From contig NSJM01000004.1 of assembly GCA_002634395.1 (NCBI GenBank), positions 1 through 64,000 on the forward strand: a stretch of DNA of 64,000 bases, given 5' to 3'. Position numbers and translations under genes: made by a program. Positions 44,468 through 52,871 of the stretch are shown one piece after another (position 1 is the stretch's first letter; every line of letters begins with the position of its first letter). The notes under the pieces were generated by a model. It saw nothing but the letters and a program-made list of their open reading frames with translations, ran no database searches and was not told the DNA's origin. Source of the DNA: Candidatus Methylomirabilis sp. Its GTDB lineage: Bacteria > Methylomirabilota > Methylomirabilia > Methylomirabilales > Methylomirabilaceae.

Positions 44468-45931
44468 GTGAAAATTCTATTTGCGGCTTCCGAGGCTGCG
44501 CCGTTCGCCCATACGGGCGGACTAGGTGACGTGATCGGCGCCTTGCCAAAGGCGCTCGGTCGGCTTGGACACGATGTCCGACTTATCATGCCGCTCTACC
44601 GCACTGTGGATGCGCAGCGACACCAACTCCGAATCGTCACAAGCGGGTTGAGTGTTCCGGCAGCCTCCAGCCCGCAAGCAGTGGACGTGCTGGAGGGAAA
44701 CCTCTCCAGCGAGGTCCCGGTCTACTTTGTTCGCCACGATCCCTCGTTTGATCGCGACGGCCTCTATCAGACCGCATCCGCAGAGGATTACCCTGACAAT
44801 GCGGAGCGCTTCGCTCTATTCTGCCGGGCGGCTCTGGAGGTATGCCGACAGGTCGATTTTCAGCCGGAGGTTCTGCATGCTCACGACTGGCAGACGGCGC
44901 TGCTCCCTGTCTACCTGAAGACTACCCTTTACAACGACCCATTTTTTCAGAAGACTGCAACGGTTTTCACCATCCATAATCTGGGCTATCAGGGCCTCTT
45001 CCCATCCGAGGTGTTGCCGAAACTGATGCTGCCTCGAGAGTTGTTTACGCCGGCTGGACTTGAGTTCTACGGGAAGGGCAATCTACTGAAAGGCGGACTG
45101 CTCTTCGCTGACCTTCTGACTACGGTGAGCCGCCGCTACAGCCAGGAGATCCAGACTATGGACCAAGGGGTCGGTCTGGACGGCATCCTCAGAGAGCGGA
45201 AGGGCGATCTGTTCGGCGTATTAAATGGGATCGATCCGGAGGAATGGAACCCGGCCGACGATCCTCACATCGTCGCGCACTACACGATCGACGATCTTTC
45301 GGGCAAGGCCCGGTGCAAGACGGATCTGCAGGAGCGATTCAAGCTTCCGGTCAAGGCGACTGTACCGCTGCTGGCCGTAATCTCCAGGCTGGTCGAACAG
45401 AAGGGGCTCGACCTGCTGCGCGATATTCTGGAGACGTTGATGACGCTGAACGTGCAACTCGTCCTGCTGGGAAGCGGCGGGAAGGAACTCGAAGCGACCT
45501 TTCACGAGGCAGCGGCCAAGTACCCGTCCAAGCTGGCTGTCCGGATCGGCTTCGACGTTCCGCTATCGCATCAGATCGAAGCGGGCGCGGACCTTTTCCT
45601 GATGCCATCGCGGTACGAGCCATGCGGCCTGAACCAGATGTACAGCCTGGTCTACGGAGCGATTCCGGTCGTCCGCGCTACTGGCGGGCTGGACGACACC
45701 ATTGCCCAATTCGATCCCGTAACGGGGCAGGGAAACGGATTCAGATTCGAGGATTCGACTGCGGACGCCTTTCTCCAGGCCATCCGGCAGGCGTTGGTGT
45801 TATATCACGAGAAGGCCTTGTGGCATCGGCTGATCACCAATGCTATGGCCGCTGACTTTACCTGGGATCGTTCTGCCAGAGAATACGGGCAGCTCTATCG
45901 GCACGCTGCCGAGAAGAAAGGCAAGCAGTAG
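44468..45931 (+). CDS. glgA: Glycogen synthase (ADP-glucose type)
   Basis: GlgA (GT5) adds glucose from ADP-glucose to glycogen. The 487-residue protein has LHAHDWQTALLPVYL, VFTIHNLGYQGLFP, GVLNGIDPEEWNP, the C-terminal domain start LAVISRLVEQKGLDLL, and MPSRYEPCGLNQMYSLVYG with the nucleotide-binding Glu. The N-terminal sugar-nucleotide motif reads FAHTGGLGDVIGALPKAL; the usual Lys of KTGGL is replaced by His15. The start is a GTG at 44468. It follows tRNA-Asp by about 40 bases and no other glycogen gene is nearby. Confidence 0.94.
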   Translation: MKILFAASEAAPFAHTGGLGDVIGALPKALGRLGHDVRLIMPLYRTVDAQRHQLRIVTSGLSVPAASSPQAVDVLEGNLSSEVPVYFVRHDPSFDRDGLYQTASAEDYPDNAERFALFCRAALEVCRQVDFQPEVLHAHDWQTALLPVYLKTTLYNDPFFQKTATVFTIHNLGYQGLFPSEVLPKLMLPRELFTPAGLEFYGKGNLLKGGLLFADLLTTVSRRYSQEIQTMDQGVGLDGILRERKGDLFGVLNGIDPEEWNPADDPHIVAHYTIDDLSGKARCKTDLQERFKLPVKATVPLLAVISRLVEQKGLDLLRDILETLMTLNVQLVLLGSGGKELEATFHEAAAKYPSKLAVRIGFDVPLSHQIEAGADLFLMPSRYEPCGLNQMYSLVYGAIPVVRATGGLDDTIAQFDPVTGQGNGFRFEDSTADAFLQAIRQALVLYHEKALWHRLITNAMAADFTWDRSAREYGQLYRHAAEKKGKQ

Positions 45932-46000
45932 TCGTATTGCACTGCACGGTGTTGTTGCTTGGTGATGGGTCATCCTACCTCATAGAAAGGGGAGAACCGA

Positions 46001-46396
46001 ATGCACGCATGGAAGAGAGTGGGAATTGGACTGCTGATGACAACGATGTTGATCGGCGGAAACATGGCTGCAGCTCAACAGGGACCGGCAAAGGAAACCG
46101 ATCCCTTCCAGAAGCTGGGACTTTCAGCCGATCAGCGGACGAAGCTTGATACGGCCAAGAACGAGCGGATGACGTCGCTGAGCGCGACTCAACAGAAGGT
46201 GATGGGGATCCGACAGAAGCTGATGGCCCTTGTTGTTGACAAGAAGGCCTCTGATCGAGAGATTGACAAGATCGCCGACGACTGGGCCGTGGCAGACAAA
46301 GAAGCCCTAAAGACGGAAACAAAGTTTTACAAGGCGCTGCGGCAGATACTGACCCAGGAGCAGCTCACGAAGCTAAGTCAAGGGAATGGTAAGTAG
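46001..46396 (+). CDS. Small periplasmic helical protein, Spy/CpxP-like
   Basis: The 131-residue protein has a signal peptide (MHAWKRVGIGLLMTTMLIGG, cleavage near AAA-QQ). A helical, charged mature part contains KLGLSADQRTKLDTAKNERM and a second LTQEQLTKLSQG near the end. The pair L(S/T)xxQ in each half is the LTxxQ motif of the Spy/CpxP/CnrX group of envelope stress chaperones or metal sensors. A ribosome site (AAAGGGGAG) is present. Its role here is unknown; no two-component system is adjacent. Confidence 0.7.
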   Translation: MHAWKRVGIGLLMTTMLIGGNMAAAQQGPAKETDPFQKLGLSADQRTKLDTAKNERMTSLSATQQKVMGIRQKLMALVVDKKASDREIDKIADDWAVADKEALKTETKFYKALRQILTQEQLTKLSQGNGK

Positions 46397-46479
46397 TAGG
46401 TGACCGCTGAAGGTCCCCCTCTATATTCTGTTCGTGGTGAGCCGGTCGAACCATGAGCGGAACTTGCTACAATGCTGCA

Positions 46480-46505
46480 CCCTTCGGCAGGATCAGGGTG
46501 AACGG
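46480..46505. repeat. Single copy of a dispersed CCCTTCGGCAGG...CAGGGTGAACGG repeat
   Basis: The words CCCTTCGGCAGGATCAGGGT and GAACGG form a familiar intergenic repeat type in GC-rich bacteria. It lies between the Spy-like gene and the end of the TPR gene, where convergent transcription meets. Confidence 0.4.
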
Positions 46506-46535
46506 TGAATGTAACGAAGCGTTAGAGGCGCTACG

Positions 46536-47837
46536 CTAGGGCGAACTTGTATTCTCCTCTGTTCTGGTGGCTGGCAAGGTGCGTCGTGCCGTCTCCTTGC
46601 GGTAGGGTTCATGAAGATATCGCCTTGCCGCGTCTTTCGCGATGCTGTCGGTCTTGATTGCCAACGCCATCCGGTAGCTCCGCTCCGCCTCCATTCGCTT
46701 CTCTAGCAAGTCATGGATCATGCCGGTTCGAGTCCAGGCCCACGCCGTCACCCAGGCATACCGCGGCGTCGGTTGTTCGATCGTCTTCCTAAAGAAGCTC
46801 AAGGCTGTGGGATAGTCGCCGCGATCCATGTAGATCTTCCCCATAAGTTGGAAGTATCGCGGCAGCATCTCCCGCGTAAAATGGTATCGGCCTAGCTCCA
46901 GATTCGCGCTGATGCGACGGCCGACCTCCAGCGCCTCAGGGAATCGTCCCAGCTCGGAATAGACCAGCGCCGCCTGAAAGTAAAGCTCCGGGTTGTTTGG
47001 GAATCGGCTGAGCAATTCATCAGCGAGCGGCAAGGCTTTTTCGAAGTCTTTCTCGATGCCAGTATAGGTCTGGAGAAGGCCGAACTTGGCCAGCGTCCGA
47101 GTCGCGACGCCCCGCTCGCTCGCCATTGTCAGCTCTCGCAGACCTCGCTCACGATCACCAGGTGGAAGCGCCAGGTGTACGAAGGGCCGATAGTACCATG
47201 CGATCCTGGAAAGCATAGAGTCGTATAGCCCCAAACCGTAGTAGGCATCGTACCGGATCGGTTGGTGCAAAAGGCAGGCGTCGAGATATGATCTTGTCCT
47301 CTTGATCGCCTGATAGGCTGAAAAATAGTTGCCCTGGATGCCGTCGATCATCGCCTTGGAGCCCCAGGCCATCCCCAGGAAAAGCAGGAGATCAGGCTCT
47401 TCAGGGACCTGTGTGAGGCGCGCCTCAGCCCTGGCGATGAGCGCTCGCATCGCGGCCAACAAATCATCTGTCTCCTGGCGGGTTGGCTCCCGATCCTGCA
47501 GACGCATGAGCGTCACGAAGGCTTGGTAAAACGGCGCAAGTAGCCCTGTCTTATCAACGTCGCCAAGACCGGCGAATGCCTGCTCGGCCAGGTCGTAGTC
47601 GAGATTAAGAAGGTGATCGGTCCCGGTCACCATTAACTCCTGGCTCTTTGTGTCGGTCCAGAGGTCGGCCCGGCTCGGATCGGGCGACATGAGCACCAGC
47701 AACCCGAGGATAACGCCACAGCAGACTCGCCTGCCTGCGCCGACCTGCCCGCGCACTGCGCGCAGGCGGGGGCTTCGGTAGGCAGGCCACCCTTTGGCCG
47801 TCACGAACGCCCAGTACTCCATTTCGTAAGCCTCCAT
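46536..47837 (-). CDS. TPR-repeat protein with signal peptide
   Basis: The product has up to 433 residues. After an odd Arg-rich N-terminus comes a hydrophobic signal (VCCGVILGLLVLMSPDPSRA), then a helical solenoid. TPR-like units appear at about residues 70-110, 250-300 (NNPELYFQAALVYSELGRFPEAL) and 320-400 (GDYPTALSFFRKTIEQPTP, MEAERSYRMALAIKTD). It is probably periplasmic or lipoprotein-like in function as a binding scaffold. Residues about 19-38 are encoded by a large palindrome at 47729-47787, so the native start may be later. ATGs at 47837 and 47819 are both possible. Confidence 0.72.
   Translation of the reverse strand: MEAYEMEYWAFVTAKGWPAYRSPRLRAVRGQVGAGRRVCCGVILGLLVLMSPDPSRADLWTDTKSQELMVTGTDHLLNLDYDLAEQAFAGLGDVDKTGLLAPFYQAFVTLMRLQDREPTRQETDDLLAAMRALIARAEARLTQVPEEPDLLLFLGMAWGSKAMIDGIQGNYFSAYQAIKRTRSYLDACLLHQPIRYDAYYGLGLYDSMLSRIAWYYRPFVHLALPPGDRERGLRELTMASERGVATRTLAKFGLLQTYTGIEKDFEKALPLADELLSRFPNNPELYFQAALVYSELGRFPEALEVGRRISANLELGRYHFTREMLPRYFQLMGKIYMDRGDYPTALSFFRKTIEQPTPRYAWVTAWAWTRTGMIHDLLEKRMEAERSYRMALAIKTDSIAKDAARRYLHEPYRKETARRTLPATRTEENTSSP
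47729..47787. repeat. Large in-frame palindrome in the TPR gene N-terminus
   Basis: The outer arms GCCTGCCTGCGCCGA and TTCGGTAGGCAGGC are inverted, and the inner arms CCTGCCCGCGCA and TGCGCGCAGGCGGG form a second, nested hairpin. It shares the word CCTGCCTG with the queC/trmFO element but is larger. It codes for an Arg-rich stretch ahead of the signal peptide. Confidence 0.65.
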
Positions 47838-47958
47838 ACCCCGTTCATCTAACCCTTACTCCACCCTACCCTGCCTTGTCAATGCCCAGACTTCATGGTA
47901 TCGTGACGCTATCCTGCTAAGGATCTAATGCGCCTACCGGTGTAGAAAGAGCGAGGAC

Positions 47959-48687
47959 ATGCACAAAACACCCGAACTGATTGTAGCCCTGGATGTGGGA
48001 GACCTGGCTTCAGCCGCCGTGATCGTAGAGCAACTGTATCCTATAGTGACACTGTTCAAGGTAGGTCTCCAGCTCTTCACGGCTGAGGGTCCGCGGGCGG
48101 TGGAGGCGGTCAGGCAGCGGGGTGGAGACGTCTTTCTGGATCTGAAGCTGCACGATATCCCGAATACCGTGGCTGCAGCGGTCCGCGAGGCCGTAAGGCT
48201 CAGGGCGGTGATGTGCACGCTTCACGCCTCCGGCGGACGATCGATGCTGCAGGCGGCAACGGCAGCCGTCGCTGCAAGCGGCGCGCCCATGCGGCTGCTG
48301 GCGGTAACAGTGCTCACCAGCCTCGACTCGCACGGCCTTGGAGAGATCGTCGGCGGCACACCCGATCTGACGACGCAGGTCGTTCGTTTAGCCTCGCTTG
48401 CAGCCGAGGCCGGACTGGATGGCGTCGTGGCGTCGCCGCACGAAATCGGCGTGCTGCGGGCAGCGTTGGGACCGTCGATGCGGCTTGTCATCCCAGGCAT
48501 CCGCCCGGCATGGGCTGCAGCCGATGACCAGCGCCGGGTCATGACTCCACAAGAGGCGGCTGTTGCGGGCGCGGACTACCTGGTGATCGGCCGGCCGATT
48601 ACGGCAGCAGCCGATCCGGTCAAGGCGACCCGCCGGATCCTGGATGACCTCAAGGCGGTGGCGTACGATGACAGCAGATCTATTTGA
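47959..48687 (+). CDS. pyrF: Orotidine 5'-phosphate decarboxylase
   Basis: PyrF makes UMP from OMP, the last step of pyrimidine synthesis. The 242-residue TIM-barrel protein has LIVALDVGDLASA, the catalytic tetrad segment VFLDLKLHDIPNTV near residue 58, and VIPGIRPAW near residue 180. The end reads DYLVIGRPITAAADPVKATR, which binds phosphate. A ribosome site (GAGCGAGG) precedes the ATG. It overlaps the rarA start by 20 bases. Confidence 0.95.
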   Translation: MHKTPELIVALDVGDLASAAVIVEQLYPIVTLFKVGLQLFTAEGPRAVEAVRQRGGDVFLDLKLHDIPNTVAAAVREAVRLRAVMCTLHASGGRSMLQAATAAVAASGAPMRLLAVTVLTSLDSHGLGEIVGGTPDLTTQVVRLASLAAEAGLDGVVASPHEIGVLRAALGPSMRLVIPGIRPAWAAADDQRRVMTPQEAAVAGADYLVIGRPITAAADPVKATRRILDDLKAVAYDDSRSI

Positions 48688-50008
48688 CCGATTACCCACC
48701 CCATCCCAAAAGGTTCCAGCGCCGCTTGCGGAACGAATGCGCCCAAGGACGCTCCAGGAATTCGTCGGACAGGAGCACCTGCTTGGAGAAGGGAAGCTCC
48801 TCCGGAGGGCCATGGAGGCAGGAGAGCTGCCGTCGCTGATTCTGTGGGGCCCGCCGGGCTCAGGCAAGACGACCCTCGCCTTTCTGTTGGCGGAACGGTG
48901 CAAGGCGACCTTTCAGCCATTCTCGGCCGTCACCTCCGGGATCAAGGAGATTAAAGAGGTGATCGTTCGGGCCCAGCAGGAGCGCGCCTATGGCAGACGG
49001 ACACTCCTGTTCATCGACGAGATTCACCGTTTCAACAAAGCCCAGCAGGATGCCTTTCTGCCTCATGTCGAAGGGGGAACGATCGTGCTGATCGGGGCCA
49101 CCACCGAGAACCCCTCGTTCGAGGTGATCGCCCCCCTCTTGTCCCGGGCGAAGGTCGTGACGCTTCGCCCGCTGACGGAGGACGCGTTGATGCTCATCCT
49201 TCGGCGCGCGCTCGACGATCAGGAGCGGGGGCTCGGTCGCCTTCGGATTGAGGCCGATGACGAGGCGCTACGCATTATCGCTGGGCTCGGTTCGGGAGAT
49301 GCCCGCGTATCGCTGAACACCTTGGAGCTGGCGGCGCAGATGGTCAAGGAGCAGCCTGACGGGAGCAGACGGTTGACCGCACAGATAGCCCAGGAGGCAT
49401 CAGGCAGACGGATGCTGCTGTACGACAAGACCGGAGAAGAGCATTACAACCTGATCTCGGCCCTGCACAAGAGCCTGCGGGGAAGCGACCCTGATGCCTC
49501 TCTCTATTGGCTTGCCAGAATGCTGGCATCGGGCGAAGATCCGATGTACATTGCCAGGCGCGTGGTCCGGTTCGCGTCGGAAGATGTCGGAAATGCCGAT
49601 CCACAGGCCTTGCAGGTGGCGCTGGCGGCCAAGGACGCCTACCATTTCCTCGGCTCTCCAGAGGGTGAATTGGCGCTTGCGCAGGCCGTGGTGTACCTTG
49701 CCACCGCGCCTAAATCGAATGCCATCTACCGGGCCTTTGGTGAGGCGCAACGGGATGTGGAGCAGGCGCCGCTCGAAGGGGTGCCGCTACACCTGCGAAA
49801 TGCTCCAACCGCCTTGATGAAAGAGTTGGAATACGGCGCCGGCTACCAGTACCCGCATAATCTGCCTGGGGCCTTCGCTGGCCAGGATTACCTGCCTGAC
49901 AAGTTGAAAGACCGGATCTATTATCATCCTACTGACCGCGGACTCGAAGCCGAGATCGGCCGAAGACTTGCCGAATGGCGTCGTCGGAAGGTGGGGACGC
50001 CGTCGTAA
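48668..50008 (+). CDS. rarA: Replication-associated recombination ATPase RarA (MgsA)
   Basis: RarA is an AAA+ ATPase of the clamp-loader group that acts at stalled replication forks. The 446-residue protein has PLAERMRPRTLQEFVGQEHL, Walker A WGPPGSGKTTLAFLL near residue 60, Walker B TLLFIDEIHRFNKAQQDAF, sensor IGATTENPSFEV, and the C-terminal YPHNLPGAFAGQDYLP. The ATG at 48668 lies inside the end of pyrF; an ATG at 48644 would add eight residues. The MCM-type C-terminal collar is present. Confidence 0.94.
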   Translation: MTADLFDRLPTPSQKVPAPLAERMRPRTLQEFVGQEHLLGEGKLLRRAMEAGELPSLILWGPPGSGKTTLAFLLAERCKATFQPFSAVTSGIKEIKEVIVRAQQERAYGRRTLLFIDEIHRFNKAQQDAFLPHVEGGTIVLIGATTENPSFEVIAPLLSRAKVVTLRPLTEDALMLILRRALDDQERGLGRLRIEADDEALRIIAGLGSGDARVSLNTLELAAQMVKEQPDGSRRLTAQIAQEASGRRMLLYDKTGEEHYNLISALHKSLRGSDPDASLYWLARMLASGEDPMYIARRVVRFASEDVGNADPQALQVALAAKDAYHFLGSPEGELALAQAVVYLATAPKSNAIYRAFGEAQRDVEQAPLEGVPLHLRNAPTALMKELEYGAGYQYPHNLPGAFAGQDYLPDKLKDRIYYHPTDRGLEAEIGRRLAEWRRRKVGTPS

Positions 50009-50023
50009 GCGATGGGAGTGTCT

Positions 50024-50911
50024 ATGGCTAGCATTAAGACTGTTGGAGTCATCGGTGCCGGTATCATGGGGTCCGGTATCGCGCAGGTCGTCGCGCAGGC
50101 AGGCTACACCGTCGTCGTCAGGGAGGCGGAGCAGCGCTTGCTGGATACGGCGAGGCAGGCGATCGACAGGAGGCTGCAACGGGCGGTTGAAAAGGGACGG
50201 TTGACCGTCGAGGACAAGGCGGCGCTCCTTGGGCGGATCAGGTGGACCCTCGCCCTGGAAGAGTTGAGAGGGGCCGATCTGATCATCGAGGCGATCACCG
50301 AGGATTTGCTGTTGAAGCAGGATCTCTTCCGGATTCTGGATCGCCTCTGCCCGCCGAGCACCATCTTTGTCAGCAACACCTCATCCATCAGCATCGTAGC
50401 GCTGGCTTCTGTGACGGAGCGAGCCGACCGGTTCGCCGGCCTGCATTTTTTCAATCCCGTTCCACTAATGAAGCTGGTAGAGGTGGTCCGGAGTATTCGT
50501 ACCAGCGCGGAGACCTTTCGGATCGTCTCCGATTTTGCCGTGTCGCTGGGAAAGGAGCCGGTTACGGCAAAAGATCAGTGCGGTTTCATCGTGAACCGCC
50601 TGCTGGTGCCGTACCTGTTGGATGGTATTCGCGCGTTAGAGGCGGGTGTCGCGTCTGCAGCGGATATCGACAAGGCAATGCGACTTGGCTGCAACCATCC
50701 GATGGGTCCCTTGGAGCTGGCCGATTTTGTCGGCCTTGACACGACCTACGCCATCGCGAACATCATGTTCGAAGAGTTTCGAGAACAGCGGTACGCGCCG
50801 CCTCCGCTTCTGAAAAAGATGGTCATTGCCGGTTATCATGGGCGGAAGTCAGGCCGGGGTTTTTATGACTACACAGGCCCGATGCCGCACACAACGGACT
50901 TGGGCCTCTGA
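50024..50911 (+). CDS. 3-hydroxybutyryl-CoA dehydrogenase
   Basis: The enzyme interconverts 3-hydroxyacyl-CoA and acetoacetyl-CoA with NAD(P). The 295-residue protein starts MASIKTVGVIGAGIMGSGIA with the dinucleotide loop, then has FVSNTSSISI, the catalytic His in FAGLHFFNPVPLMKLVEVV, DQCGFIVNRLLVPYL, and GCNHPMGPLELADFVGLD. Length and motifs fit the stand-alone (Hbd/PaaH) type rather than the fused beta-oxidation protein. The ATG at 50024 follows GGGAG; one at 50012 is also in frame. It follows rarA closely and ends just before tRNA-Phe. Confidence 0.93.
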   Translation: MASIKTVGVIGAGIMGSGIAQVVAQAGYTVVVREAEQRLLDTARQAIDRRLQRAVEKGRLTVEDKAALLGRIRWTLALEELRGADLIIEAITEDLLLKQDLFRILDRLCPPSTIFVSNTSSISIVALASVTERADRFAGLHFFNPVPLMKLVEVVRSIRTSAETFRIVSDFAVSLGKEPVTAKDQCGFIVNRLLVPYLLDGIRALEAGVASAADIDKAMRLGCNHPMGPLELADFVGLDTTYAIANIMFEEFREQRYAPPPLLKKMVIAGYHGRKSGRGFYDYTGPMPHTTDLGL

Positions 50912-50957
50912 TGCTGTTGCAACGGCGCGGTTTGACAACAAACGGCAACTCCACTGC

Positions 50958-50986
50958 TTGACAAAAGAGCTTCGCGGTGCTACAAA
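50958..50986 (+). promoter_or_regulatory. Promoter of tRNA-Phe
   Basis: TTGACA (50958) and TACAAA (50981) are 17 bases apart, a strong sigma70 match. It lies 42 bases before the tRNA. Confidence 0.75.
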
Positions 50987-51028
50987 GATCGGGCCGTTCC
51001 GTGAACGGCTCATCCACATTCCGGTTTT

Positions 51029-51104
51029 GGGCAGGTAGCTCAGTCGGTAGAGCACAGGACTGAAAATCCTGGTGTCGGCGGTTCGATTCCGCCCCTGCCC
51101 ACCA
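51029..51104 (+). tRNA. tRNA-Phe (anticodon GAA)
   Basis: The 76-base gene has the acceptor GGGCAGG/CCTGCCC, D-arm AGCTCAGTCGGTAGAGC, anticodon loop CTGAAAA with GAA, T-arm GGCGGTTCGATTCCGCC and an encoded CCA. It stands at the left edge of the second accessory patch. Confidence 0.96.
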
Positions 51105-51273
51105 TCTATTTCATCAGCGCATCCTCATCCACTATCTCCTGATTGCCTCGATTGCGCCTGAATTTGTGCCCTTTCCCTACACCGAGGCCACCATTTAGCC
51201 ATGTGGAGGTTACGGATTTGACACCCAGCCAACGAGTGTGGTAATGAATATGTACACACTATGAGCCATCGAT

Positions 51274-51534
51274 ATGCGGGCATTTGGAGTCGGTGAGGCA
51301 CGCAAGCGCCTCAAGCAGATCATCAACCAGACTGAGACCACCGACGCCGTGATTGCGCTGGAGCGGCATGGTCAACCTGTCGCCATTGTCCTGTCCGTAG
51401 CACGGTACCGAAAATTGCTGGGAGAGGGCGCGGCACTCCTCGCTGCGCGCGAGCGCGGGGCCGGCCAGCGCATGAAGCAGGCGCTCGACCTCGGGCAGGC
51501 CTTCACGCGCCTGAAGGTTGACAGGCGCCCATGA
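51274..51534 (+). CDS. Phd/YefM-type antitoxin
   Basis: The 86-residue protein starts MRAFGVGEARKRLKQIINQT and has ALERHGQPVAIVLSVARYRKLL, the beta-hairpin and helix pattern of the Phd/YefM DNA-binding domain. The C-terminal helix (GQRMKQALDLGQAFTRLK) would bind a partner. Its TGA overlaps the ATG of a nucleotidyltransferase-like gene. Phd antitoxins usually pair with Doc or PIN/RelE toxins, so this partner is unusual. It is preceded by a 170-base spacer after tRNA-Phe. Confidence 0.75.
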   Translation: MRAFGVGEARKRLKQIINQTETTDAVIALERHGQPVAIVLSVARYRKLLGEGAALLAARERGAGQRMKQALDLGQAFTRLKVDRRP

Positions 51535-52082
51535 GGTACCGCGAATTCCTGGCCGCCCTGCGAAAGGCGCAAAAGGAAGCCGCCCAGCATGGGGTCCAGC
51601 TCTGTCTCATCGGGGGCATGGCAGTCTCGGTTTGGGGAACACCGAGGGCAACCAATGACGTCGACTTCCTTATCTGGCATCCGGATCGGACCGGGCTGGA
51701 TCGGTTCTTCCGAGCGCTGCGGGAGGCCTATCCCGAATCAGACTACTTTCCCATCACCGAAGGCATGATCGCTCGGTCACTCCGCGTAGCCTATCCGGGG
51801 GGCCTGCACATCAATTGGATCGAACCTCGGTATGGCTGGCAGGTAGAGATGCTGCAGCGGGCCCCCTTGATCCAGATTGGCCGAACGGCCTTGCCAGTCA
51901 TCGACGTCGTGGACTTGATAGCGATGAAGCTGAAAGCCGGCGGGGCCAAAGGCGACGCGGATGCGTCGAACCTCTTTCAGACCATTCGCGGGCAGCCCAC
52001 CTTGGTCCAACGGCTTCAAGACGTTGCCAGCCGCCTTCGCGTTGACCGCAAGCTGACCCGTCTGATTCACGCCAAGCGATGA
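51531..52082 (+). CDS. Nucleotidyltransferase-fold protein paired with the Phd-type gene
   Basis: The 183-residue protein has the minimal nucleotidyltransferase motif: LIGGMAVSVWGTPRATNDVDFLI (residues about 27-49) with GG and DVD for metal binding. Later TALPVIDVVDLIAMKLKAGG holds the conserved LIAMKL element of AbiEii-like and related enzymes. Such proteins can act as toxins that modify tRNA. The Phd-type gene overlaps it upstream, as antitoxins do. Its last codons (DRKLTRLIHAKR and stop) occur twice more at 52872 and 55853, so this gene family has been copied in this locus. Confidence 0.72.
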   Translation: MRYREFLAALRKAQKEAAQHGVQLCLIGGMAVSVWGTPRATNDVDFLIWHPDRTGLDRFFRALREAYPESDYFPITEGMIARSLRVAYPGGLHINWIEPRYGWQVEMLQRAPLIQIGRTALPVIDVVDLIAMKLKAGGAKGDADASNLFQTIRGQPTLVQRLQDVASRLRVDRKLTRLIHAKR

Positions 52083-52110
52083 ATTCATCCCTGCTGCCTC
52101 ACCTGACTGG
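52044..52110 (+). repeat. Nucleotidyltransferase 3' end, copy C
   Basis: GACCGCAAGCTGACCCG, the codons for LIHAKR, the TGA and ATTCATC downstream align with copy B at 55853 and copy A at 52872. Here it is the true end of the nucleotidyltransferase gene. Confidence 0.7.
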
Positions 52111-52330
52111 GCGATTATAGATTGCAGGGTCCCCAAGAGGATTTCGTTGGGTCTGGAACAGGAACCGTCGGCGCGCTTCGAGACAGCTTGTTCTGCAAGG
52201 GAGGGTAAGGGTAAGGCAGTAACAAGGAAGATGAGAATACCTAATCCGAGAGAATGGGCAGACGCGCTCAGGAGTATTGCAGTATTGCGTGATCAGCTCT
52301 CCGCTCGGCTAAGCCCACACCGGCCCACAC
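52083..52330. other. Spacer between the nucleotidyltransferase gene and HicBA
   Basis: A 68-codon plus-strand frame (52147-52353) ends inside hicA. It contains MRIPNPREWADALRSIAVLR, which looks protein-like, but it has no recognised family, so it is not called. The first 28 bases belong to the repeated 3' end. Confidence 0.35.
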
Positions 52331-52570
52331 TCACATCTCTTCGTAGACTTTGAGGAATTCGTCTCTGGTGATACCCACTTGAATGCAGATGGTGCGGAGC
52401 GTCGAGCCTCTGATATCGGAGTGATTAGGTATAGTGAGGGATATTTGCGTCCCATCCGGGTTCTCACGTACCATCGTCAGATGGGACCCCTCTCGGACAA
52501 GCCGGAAGCCAAGCTGCTCCAGGGTTTTGACGGCCCTGGCTTTCGGGCCATCAGCCGGAAACGTGGCCAT
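52331..52570 (-). CDS. hicA: HicA toxin
   Basis: HicA is a small mRNA interferase with a dsRBD-like fold. The 79-residue protein reads KARAVKTLEQLGFRLVREGS then HLTMVRENPDGTQISLTIPN, with the catalytic His in GSH and the ending IRGSTLRTICIQVGITRDEFL typical of the family. Its ATG overlaps the TGA of hicB by one base. The gene is intact in length. The order hicB-hicA (antitoxin first) is the less common of the two known orders. Confidence 0.88.
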   Translation of the reverse strand: MATFPADGPKARAVKTLEQLGFRLVREGSHLTMVRENPDGTQISLTIPNHSDIRGSTLRTICIQVGITRDEFLKVYEEM

Positions 52571-52797
52571 CAGACGGGAACCGTCGCTTCCGCAATGAAG
52601 GCGTCCATGATGGGGGACTCGGCTGCCAGTGCCTCCGGTCCAAAGGTCTGGATGTGAAAGCGGATGGCAGATTGTACATCTGCCAAGGCATCCTCGTAGG
52701 TCTCGCCTTCGCCGACCACTACCCCTTTGAGCCCCATGGGATAGGCGACGTAGCCCTCCGGATGTTTCTCCACGATCACTTTGAAGTAGCGCATCAT
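52570..52797 (-). CDS. hicB: HicB antitoxin
   Basis: The 75-residue protein has the HicB partial RNase H fold: RYFKVIVEKHPEGYVAYPMG, then GLKGVVVGEGETYEDALADV and a helix AIRFHIQTFG. It has no extra DNA-binding domain at its short C-terminus (MDAFIAEATVPV). By family it neutralises HicA and represses the operon. Starts at 52797 or 52794 are possible; GAACGATG gives little help. Confidence 0.85.
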   Translation of the reverse strand: MMRYFKVIVEKHPEGYVAYPMGLKGVVVGEGETYEDALADVQSAIRFHIQTFGPEALAAESPIMDAFIAEATVPV

Positions 52798-52871
52798 CGT
52801 TCCCTTCTTCGACTAAGAGGGGTGCCATTTCAGGTTCATGTCGAGTCATCATACTCCTTCGCACCCCCAGG

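Noticed and set aside
50094-50106. GCAGGCAGGC in the hydroxyacyl-CoA dehydrogenase gene as another palindromic element
   Set aside because: It encodes conserved residues of the nucleotide-binding fold (VAQAGY) and has no inverted partner.
52147-52353. A 68-codon plus-strand frame running into hicA
   Set aside because: Contains a protein-like stretch but has no known family and ends antisense inside an intact hicA.
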